Position numbers and translations under genes: made by a program. From Acidimicrobiaceae bacterium (lineage in GTDB: Bacteria; Actinomycetota; Acidimicrobiia; Acidimicrobiales; Bog-793), in the NCBI GenBank assembly GCA_025463965.1, contig JAODBN010000082.1, forward strand, positions 1-14,801: a stretch of 14,801 nt of DNA, written 5' to 3'. Shown piece by piece: positions 1 through 4,891 of this stretch; positions within the stretch are counted from its first letter, which is position 1, and the number at the start of each line of letters is the position of its first letter. Under the pieces are notes generated by a model. The model was not told where the DNA came from and did no database searches. It worked only from the letters and a program-made list of their open reading frames with translations.

Positions 1-80
1 CGGTGTGAGAGCACCGCCACCGGAACCGCTGCCAGCGCAACTGCCACGATCATCAAGGGAATCATCAGAGCCCAGATCAT
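1..80 (-). CDS. small membrane protein, N-terminal part only
   Basis: Read on the minus strand, an ATG at 80-78 opens a frame beginning MIWALMIPLMIVAVALAAVP and continuing off the left edge of the window. Almost every visible residue is hydrophobic, so this is a membrane segment or an uncleaved signal anchor. The frame is open back to a TGA about 40 nt upstream, and a GGAGGAGAG purine run lies there, but no standard start codon sits at the right distance from it, so the ATG is the best choice and the exact start is unsure. About 26 residues are visible, too few to assign a family or function. Confidence 0.45.
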   Translation of the reverse strand, partial: MIWALMIPLMIVAVALAAVPVAVLSH

Positions 81-381
81 CTCGTGCTGGAGCAGCGGGG
101 GTGGGGTAACGCTGCTCTCTCCTCCTCAATCATCAAGCTACGAAGCCCCGAAGGGCGCGAGCCCGGTGTCAGGTTGGAGCCCGCTGAGAATGACGGCACA
201 CGAATGCCGGGAGGCGAGCGGCGCCGGAGTCCCGGGACGCGATGCGCAGGTGGGCCCTCGTGAACTGGGCATTTCCGTTTGATGGCAGTCTCGTGAAGCT
301 GGTTACCCGGGATTGCGGCACAGGTGTTACGGGTAGCCAATTATCGACAAGCCGAAGAGCAGCTGTCAGGAAGTTGGATCG
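81..381. other. intergenic region, divergent promoters expected
   Basis: This 301-bp stretch separates a leftward gene from the rightward anti-sigma gene, so it should carry promoters for both. Open frames crossing it are arginine- and proline-rich, as expected of noncoding frames in GC-rich DNA, and match nothing I know. A GGGTA resembling the -10 element of actinobacterial SigB-type promoters occurs near 329-333, but I find no GTTT-type -35 element at a normal distance. An in-frame TAG just after it closes the anti-sigma reading frame upstream. I see no RNA gene or repeat. Confidence 0.4.
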
Positions 382-732
382 ATGCGGATCGCTCTGCGGG
401 CGCCCAGCGCTCATAACGCCCGCGCGGCCGTGGCTGCCATGCTTGTGGACCTCCCGCGTGAGACGCTCGAGGTGGCAGTTCTGCTCACAAGCGAGCTCGT
501 GGCGAACGCGATCGAGCACGCTGGGGGGGCGCATCAACTGATCGTTGAGTGCAGCGCTTCGGTGATCATCGTCGAGGTGTCCGACGATGATCCTGCCCTT
601 CCCGCTGTGCGCAGCGTCGGGCCGGACGAGCCGAGGGGCCGAGGCCTCTTCCTCGTAGACCGGATGTCGTCGCGCTGGTGCACAAGGAGCACCGCGCAAG
701 GAAAAGTCGTCGCCTTCGAGCTCGACCTCTAG
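382..732 (+). CDS. anti-sigma regulatory factor, SpoIIAB/RsbW-type ATPase
   Basis: A 116-residue HATPase_c_2 (GHKL fold) protein, the size of a single-domain anti-sigma factor or serine kinase. The N-box is at residues 35-47 (LTSELVANAIEHA, with the expected Glu38 and Asn42), a G1-like motif at 66-71 (VSDDDP) and a glycine-rich G2 motif at 85-98 (PRGRGLFLVDRMSS). Family members bind a sigma factor and phosphorylate a STAS-domain antagonist with ATP in the cytoplasm. The start is firm: it is the only usual start codon after an in-frame TAG about 50 nt upstream, and AGGAAG at 368-373 lies 8 nt before the ATG. The gene meets the opposite-strand STAS gene stop-to-stop, which suggests they are cognate partners. 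No sigma-factor gene is in the window, so its target is unknown. Confidence 0.88.
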   Translation: MRIALRAPSAHNARAAVAAMLVDLPRETLEVAVLLTSELVANAIEHAGGAHQLIVECSASVIIVEVSDDDPALPAVRSVGPDEPRGRGLFLVDRMSSRWCTRSTAQGKVVAFELDL

Positions 733-1133
733 GTGGGCCGCGTCCTCGGGCGCTCCGACCGTGGCGGACGATCTGGCGAGCTCGGCGAGGGGCCCCGCTC
801 GTCGGTAGCGGCGTCTCGAACGACGACGTAGCGGACGGCGTCGTATCCCAACAGGTCGAGGAGACGCTTTGCGAAGACCGTTCGACTGCAGAAGGTCACC
901 TGCTCGACGGACGTCTCGCACCGCCCAATGGCGGCTAGGCCGCGAGCCGAGACGAAGCCGCTCTCGGTCGCGTCGATCACTGCGTGGCTCGGTCTCATGG
1001 ATACGACTTGCGCAAGCGCGGCCTCGAGCTCGTCTTCGCTGGTGACGTCCACGTCGCCGGACAGGCTGAGGACCACTACCTCCGGCACCGAAGCGTCGAT
1101 CTCCACCTGGAGCCGGCCGTGGGCGGATTGCAT
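729..1133 (-). CDS. STAS-domain anti-sigma factor antagonist (SpoIIAA/RsbV type)
   Basis: A 134-residue protein with one STAS domain at about residues 8-108. The beta-rich start (VEIDASVPEVVVLSLSGDVD) is followed by the IDATESGFVSARGLAAI segment, where Ser62 occupies the place of the serine phosphorylated in SpoIIAA and RsbV. The unphosphorylated form normally binds the anti-sigma ATPase and frees the sigma factor. Residues 108-134 form a Pro/Arg/Ser-rich tail, probably disordered, encoded opposite the end of the anti-sigma gene. I chose ATG at 1133 because the fold begins soon after it. A TTG at 1160 would add nine residues and has a better ribosome binding site (GGAAGGGG), so the longer form is possible. 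The gene follows the GAF-ANTAR gene on the same strand after about 120 nt. Confidence 0.85.
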   Translation of the reverse strand: MQSAHGRLQVEIDASVPEVVVLSLSGDVDVTSEDELEAALAQVVSMRPSHAVIDATESGFVSARGLAAIGRCETSVEQVTFCSRTVFAKRLLDLLGYDAVRYVVVRDAATDERGPSPSSPDRPPRSERPRTRPT

Positions 1134-1220
1134 CGCTCGTCTCTCTTCGAAGGGTGCCAACGACGCCCCTTCCGGATGTGCACCAGGTACGTAGTCCGAG
1201 GCTTCTCTTCAACCGTCGAA

Positions 1221-1254
1221 CCCGGATCCGGAGTGGCGCGCCGCCCCGGATGGG
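1221..1254 (-). terminator. inverted repeat just after the GAF-ANTAR gene
   Basis: Arms ATCCGG (1226-1231) and CCGGAT (1246-1251) form a 6-bp stem. CCC at 1221-1223 and GGG at 1252-1254 extend it across a 2-nt bulge. The 14-nt loop contains the palindrome GGCGCGCC. On the minus strand the repeat begins immediately after the TAG of the GAF-ANTAR gene and precedes the STAS gene. No T-run follows, so it could be a weak terminator, an attenuator or an RNA-stabilising hairpin. Confidence 0.35.
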
Positions 1255-1962
1255 CTAGCTCAGGCCTCGCCTCGAGCGGTCCACGATCTCCTGGGCGAGG
1301 TCGTGGACCTTGCGATTGGCACGCTGGGAAGCCCGTCTCAGAAATTCGAAGGCCTCGTCCGCGCTGCACCCGTCGCGGCCCATCAGGATCCCCTTTGCCT
1401 GGTCGATGACGCCTCGCGATTCGAGAGCGGCCTCGAGGTTCGCCCTCAGCGCAGCGTTGGCCCAGTAGCTCCGGGCGTTGGCGAGTGTCACCGACGCGTG
1501 CGCGGCGAAGAGCAACCCGGCCCGTTCGCCGAGCTCGTCGAAGCCGGACTGCTCCTCGGAGTAGAGGTTGAGGGCGCCGAGACCGTCACCACCGACGACG
1601 AGCGGGAGCGAAAGTGTGGAGTGAATGCCCTCCGCCACAGCGGTCCGGCTGAACTCCGGCCAGCGCTCGTCGCTGTCGGTGGAGTCGATCCGGTTTACGA
1701 CCTGCTGGCGATAGGCGTCGAGGCACGGCCCACTTCCCGTCTCGTACTGGGTTCGGTCGATCCGCTTGGCCACCTCGCTCGTCGCTGCGGTGGTCGTCGG
1801 ACCGCCGCGTTCGAGGACCGTGATTCCGGCCATTGCACACCCTTTGACTCCGACCTGTGCAAGCTCCACGACGTACTGGATCGTCGAGTCGAAGGTCTCG
1901 TCGCTGTGAACGATGCGCGAGAGAGGGAGAAGCGCTTCCAGTGAATCCGGGCTGTCGGGCAC
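1255..1962 (-). CDS. GAF-ANTAR transcription antitermination regulator
   Basis: A 235-residue cytoplasmic regulator. A GAF sensor domain covers about residues 20-165 (including the YETGSGPCLDAYR and LSLPLVVGGDGLGALNLYS segments typical of actinobacterial GAF-ANTAR proteins). It is followed by a short helix and a C-terminal ANTAR domain at about 173-230, with the signature ESRGVIDQAKGILMGRDGCS. ANTAR domains bind paired RNA hairpins and prevent termination. The GAF part senses an unknown ligand or redox signal. The start is a GTG, preceded by GGAAC at short spacing, a modest site. It lies between the exonuclease and STAS genes on the same strand with roughly 110-120 nt gaps, so co-transcription is possible but not shown. 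Its RNA target is not known. The hairpin just downstream is one candidate. Confidence 0.92.
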   Translation of the reverse strand: MPDSPDSLEALLPLSRIVHSDETFDSTIQYVVELAQVGVKGCAMAGITVLERGGPTTTAATSEVAKRIDRTQYETGSGPCLDAYRQQVVNRIDSTDSDERWPEFSRTAVAEGIHSTLSLPLVVGGDGLGALNLYSEEQSGFDELGERAGLLFAAHASVTLANARSYWANAALRANLEAALESRGVIDQAKGILMGRDGCSADEAFEFLRRASQRANRKVHDLAQEIVDRSRRGLS

Positions 1963-2076
1963 GAAGTTCCGATCTCGCCCGGGCCGGACGGCCGGAAGTC
2001 GGAGTCGGCTTGAGCAAACGCATCCTACAGCGAGGGGGGGGATCTTCTCTCCGAAGCACCCGCTCCGTGCGCCCGC

Positions 2077-2958
2077 TCAGCGGCTGGCGAGAGCGCTGAC
2101 TCGGGTGAAGAGCGAGGGGGTGCCGAGGGACTGGCACGTGGCGGCGAACTCGGGGCCCGGGCCGTTCCAAGCAAGGTCGACGACCCCAGTGAGCAGCGAC
2201 CGGTCGATGCGCAAGGTGGCGAGCTCCCGGAAGGCCATGGCGACTTCTCGAGCCAAGCTCAAGGTTTGAGCGAGCTTCGGCGCGCTGCGGAGCCCACCTC
2301 GCACCTCCGGTGCCCACTGAGAGACCTCGTCCGGGATCGCCTCGAGGTGGACGTAGTGGGCGAGCACGGTGCTGGCGGACTGCTTCCCCCAGCCAGGAAG
2401 CCCTGGATAGCCATCGGCAGCGTCTCCGACGACCGCGAGCCAGTCCGGAACCGACTCGGGGCCCACGCCGAAGCGCTCCCACACGCCGGCCTCGTCAGTG
2501 ATCTTGCCTGTTCGGCTCTCGAGCTGGACGACACGCTTTCCGACGACGCACTGGGCGAGGTCCTTGTCGGGCGTGCAGATCAGTACCTGGTCTACCGAGG
2601 GATCCTCAGCGACGACGGCCGCCGCGCTGGCAAGCGCGTCGTCGGCCTCCAGCTCGACCATGGGGAAGACCCGCACCCCGAGCGCGGCGAGTGAGTCCTC
2701 GAGCAGCGGTATCTGGACGAGGAGCTCGGGGGGCACTCCCGCGCCGGTCTTGTAGCCGGCCCAAAGCTCGTTTCGAAACGACTCGATGACGTGGTCGGTG
2801 GCCACAGCGACGTGGCGGGTCCCCTTTTCGAGGAGCGTGACCACCGACCACAGCACACCGCGGGCCGCGGCCACTTCCGGGGTGCTCGTCGTCTCCGGCC
2901 GGCGTCCGAAGTACTGCCGGAACAGCTCGTAGGTCCCGTCGATCAGATAGACGTCCAC
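2077..2958 (-). CDS. stand-alone 5'-3' exonuclease (PolA N-terminal/FEN type)
   Basis: A 293-residue 5' nuclease matching the N-terminal domain of DNA polymerase I and not joined to a polymerase. All the metal-binding acids expected from that family can be placed: Asp7 (LIDGTY), Asp55 (ATDH), Glu104/Asp106/Asp107 (LEADDA), Asp131/Asp133 (TPDKD) and Asp179/Asp182 (VGDAADG). The helix-hairpin-helix DNA-binding turn follows at about 183-195 (GYPGLPGWGKQSA). The usual GDSSDNIPG is changed to GDAADGYPG, but the acids remain, so it should be active. It probably removes flaps, RNA primers or damaged 5' ends. The start is a GTG with no convincing ribosome binding site, although MDVYLIDGTY is a natural beginning for the fold. 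Free-standing copies of this nuclease beside a full-length PolA are common in actinobacteria. Confidence 0.9.
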   Translation of the reverse strand: MDVYLIDGTYELFRQYFGRRPETTSTPEVAAARGVLWSVVTLLEKGTRHVAVATDHVIESFRNELWAGYKTGAGVPPELLVQIPLLEDSLAALGVRVFPMVELEADDALASAAAVVAEDPSVDQVLICTPDKDLAQCVVGKRVVQLESRTGKITDEAGVWERFGVGPESVPDWLAVVGDAADGYPGLPGWGKQSASTVLAHYVHLEAIPDEVSQWAPEVRGGLRSAPKLAQTLSLAREVAMAFRELATLRIDRSLLTGVVDLAWNGPGPEFAATCQSLGTPSLFTRVSALASR

Positions 2959-3048
2959 AAGGCAAGCCTGCCAGGCGCGAGCGCCTGCTGGGCGCCCCGG
3001 CCCCAGTGCGCCCGAGGGACTGACCGCTTGGCGATGCGAGCCGGCTGG

Positions 3049-3459
3049 TCAGCCTTGCTGGTTGGGGCCGGCGCGCTCGAGGGTGACGCAGAGCAGGATA
3101 CGGCGTTGGGTTCTCATGGCCTCGCGGTACTCGTCCCAGTCCGGGTGCTCGCCGGACACCGACCGGTAGTAGTCGACAAGGCCCTCCATCGCCTCGGGAA
3201 GGTGAACGACCCGGGCGCGGCCCTCGACCTGGATCCACTCGCCGTAGAATTCGTCGGGCAGCACACAGAGGGCGACGGCGGGGTCTCTCAGGACGTTTCG
3301 AGTCTTTGCCGCGGTCTCGCGCGTCGAGATCCATACCTCCCCCGCCGGGGAAAGCGCGCTCGTCACAGGAGACATTTGTGGCGAACCGTCGGCCCGGTGG
3401 GTGAGGAGCACGGCATTGTGGTGGTTGGCGAGGAAGCGGCGGGCAGCGTCGAGGTCCAT
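3049..3459 (-). CDS. PPOX-class flavin/F420-binding protein (Rv1155-like)
   Basis: A 136-residue split-barrel protein of the pyridoxamine-phosphate-oxidase-like family. It begins MDLDAARRFLANHHNAVLLT, the usual opening of Rv1155-type members, and continues with RADGSPQMSPV (about residues 22-32), WISTRETAAKTRNVLRDP (43-60) and WIQVEGRARVV (75-85). Relatives use FMN or F420 to reduce small molecules in the cytoplasm, but the substrate here cannot be read from sequence. The start at 3459 is supported by AAGGAAGG (3465-3472 on the opposite strand) 5 nt upstream. A 13-residue upstream extension to 3498 is open but starts poorly. The gene lies downstream of the DyP peroxidase gene on the same strand, after a 246-nt gap, so it probably has its own promoter. 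Confidence 0.9.
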   Translation of the reverse strand: MDLDAARRFLANHHNAVLLTHRADGSPQMSPVTSALSPAGEVWISTRETAAKTRNVLRDPAVALCVLPDEFYGEWIQVEGRARVVHLPEAMEGLVDYYRSVSGEHPDWDEYREAMRTQRRILLCVTLERAGPNQQG

Positions 3460-3705
3460 GGGATCCTTCCTTAATAGCAATTCGCATTGAGGACGCAACT
3501 AGAGATCGCTCCGGTCAGCGCCAGCGTGAGGTGCCCACAGGAGATGCGCGCAGCTAGACGGCGACCCCGGACGGCGCCGAGCGCCTCGAATTCGACGCAC
3601 GCATCCGCATCCGAATCCACCCGTGCCGGGTCGCGGTGGGCGGGACGGTGCGACGGGAGGCGCCAGGAGCTGCCTTCCGGACAAGTCGGTCCCAACGGCG
3701 AACAC
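3460..3705. other. gap between DyP and PPOX genes
   Basis: A 246-bp stretch after the DyP stop and before the PPOX start on the minus strand. It should carry the DyP transcript end and the PPOX promoter. I recognise no coding sequence, RNA gene or T-tailed hairpin in it. The few AT-rich bases (TATTAA at about 3470-3475) overlap the ribosome binding site of the PPOX gene. Confidence 0.35.
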
Positions 3706-4701
3706 TCAGGGGCCCTCGCCCAGTAATCGCCCTGGGCCGGGCAGCGGTGGTGGGTCCTCGAGGAAGTCGGATGTGGGAACAAAAAACTGGCTGCCGGAAA
3801 CGGCTGTGGAGAAGTCGAGGATGCGGTCGTAATTGCCCGGGGGGTCGCCGACGAACATGTGCTCGAGCATCTCCTCGGTCACGCTCGGAGAGCGCGAGTA
3901 GGCGAGGTAGTACGTACCGAATTCCCCGTTTCCTACCGTTCCGAAAGGCATGTTGTCCCGGAGGACCTGCCTCTCCTTGCCGTCGGGCCCCTCGATCGTG
4001 TTCAAAGCCACGTGGGAGTTGGTTGGTTTCTCGTCGTCAGGGAGTTCGACGTTGGACAGCTTGGTCCTTCCGATTACGCGCTCTTGCTCTCCGACGGCGA
4101 GCGCGTTCCACGCCTCGAGGTCGTGCAGGTACTTCTGAACCGCGACATAACTCGAGCCGGTGAACTGCGGGTCCTCGTCCACGACGGTGATCGCGAGCTG
4201 CGCGGCCGGGCCTACCGGGTTCTCGGTCCCGTCGACGAATCCGAGCAGGTCCCGGACGTCGAAGTACTTGAAGCCGTGCACCTCCTCGACGACGGAGACC
4301 GACCGGCCGATCCGGTCCATCACGAGCGATGCCAACTCGAAGCACAGGTCCATCTCGCTCGCCCGGATGTGGAAGAGGAGGTCGCCGGGCGTGGCGACGG
4401 CCACGTGCTGTTCCCCGCGCACCTCTCGGAACGGGCGGAGCTCGGCCGGGCGCGGTCCGGAGAACAGGCGGTCCCACGCATGCGAGCCGATCCCGGCAAC
4501 GATGCTGAGCCGTCCGTCCGGGGCGCGAAAGCCGACGCTGCGCTGGAGACCAGAGAGGTCCGCCAGTAGGTCGCGGACCGTCTTCTCGGCGCCTGGCGCC
4601 ATGGTTGCCACGAGGAAGATTGCGCACCGGGTGAGCGGGGAGAGAACCGGCTGTGGCGTCGGTGGCACAACTGCTCGGCCGGGCTCCTCGGGGGCGGTCA
4701 T
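3706..4701 (-). CDS. DyP-type (B-class) heme peroxidase
   Basis: A 331-residue dye-decolorizing peroxidase of the usual length for the short, B-class members. The GxxDG motif is at residues 154-160 (GFVDGTE) with catalytic Asp157. His230 (TNSHVALN) is the expected proximal heme ligand, and Arg248 (LRDNMPFG) the distal arginine. These enzymes use hydrogen peroxide to oxidise dyes, phenolic lignin compounds or porphyrins. No Tat signal is present, so it should be cytoplasmic. I chose ATG at 4701 because AGGAGG lies 6 nt upstream and the fold starts soon after. The frame is open for 140 more codons upstream, but those residues are Arg/Ser/Pro-rich and not part of the family. The gene diverges from the GH3 gene. 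No encapsulin gene is beside it. Confidence 0.93.
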   Translation of the reverse strand: MTAPEEPGRAVVPPTPQPVLSPLTRCAIFLVATMAPGAEKTVRDLLADLSGLQRSVGFRAPDGRLSIVAGIGSHAWDRLFSGPRPAELRPFREVRGEQHVAVATPGDLLFHIRASEMDLCFELASLVMDRIGRSVSVVEEVHGFKYFDVRDLLGFVDGTENPVGPAAQLAITVVDEDPQFTGSSYVAVQKYLHDLEAWNALAVGEQERVIGRTKLSNVELPDDEKPTNSHVALNTIEGPDGKERQVLRDNMPFGTVGNGEFGTYYLAYSRSPSVTEEMLEHMFVGDPPGNYDRILDFSTAVSGSQFFVPTSDFLEDPPPLPGPGRLLGEGP

Positions 4702-4891
4702 GCGGATCCTCCTGGGCTTGAACCTCAGGTGCCTCGCCGGTCCGGACGAGCGGTCCAAGGCTAGCGATCCGAGCCGCTCCCCCCGGGAGCTCGACCTGGG
4801 CCAACTCACCTGGCGCGGGCGACGTGCGCGGGGCTCACGGAGCAGAGAGGATGACCGCGGCACTCTGCCGGCAGATGATGGAGGAACGAGC
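4702..4891. promoter_or_regulatory. divergent promoter region DyP / GH3
   Basis: A 190-bp region separates the divergent DyP and GH3 start codons and must hold both promoters. AGGAGG for DyP reads on the minus strand at 4713-4708, and GGAGGA for GH3 on the plus strand at 4880-4885, each 6 nt from its start. I cannot assign -35 and -10 elements with confidence in this GC-rich stretch, nor see a clear operator. Confidence 0.5.

Noticed and set aside
169..1212. A 347-codon open frame on the minus strand across the anti-sigma and STAS region
   Set aside because: It is arginine- and proline-rich, has no family signature and overlaps two well-supported genes. Long empty frames are expected in DNA this GC-rich.
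2606..3487. 293-codon minus-strand frame spanning the exonuclease and PPOX genes
   Set aside because: It is a shifted-frame shadow: rich in Arg, Pro and Gly, and both true genes in this stretch have clear motifs.
3470..3495. Possible promoter TTGCGT - 16 nt - TATTAA ahead of the PPOX gene (minus strand)
   Set aside because: The -10-like TATTAA overlaps the ribosome binding site, so a transcript starting from it would lack the site.
3706..3780. Encapsulin cargo-loading tail on the DyP peroxidase
   Set aside because: The C-terminus ends PGPGRLLGEGP, which does not convincingly match the LGIGSLK-type cargo peptide, and no encapsulin gene is adjacent.
4160..4891. Upstream open extension of the GH3 frame
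   Set aside because: It lies opposite the DyP coding sequence and is serine/arginine-rich. The GTG at 4892 has a proper ribosome binding site and directly precedes the leader.
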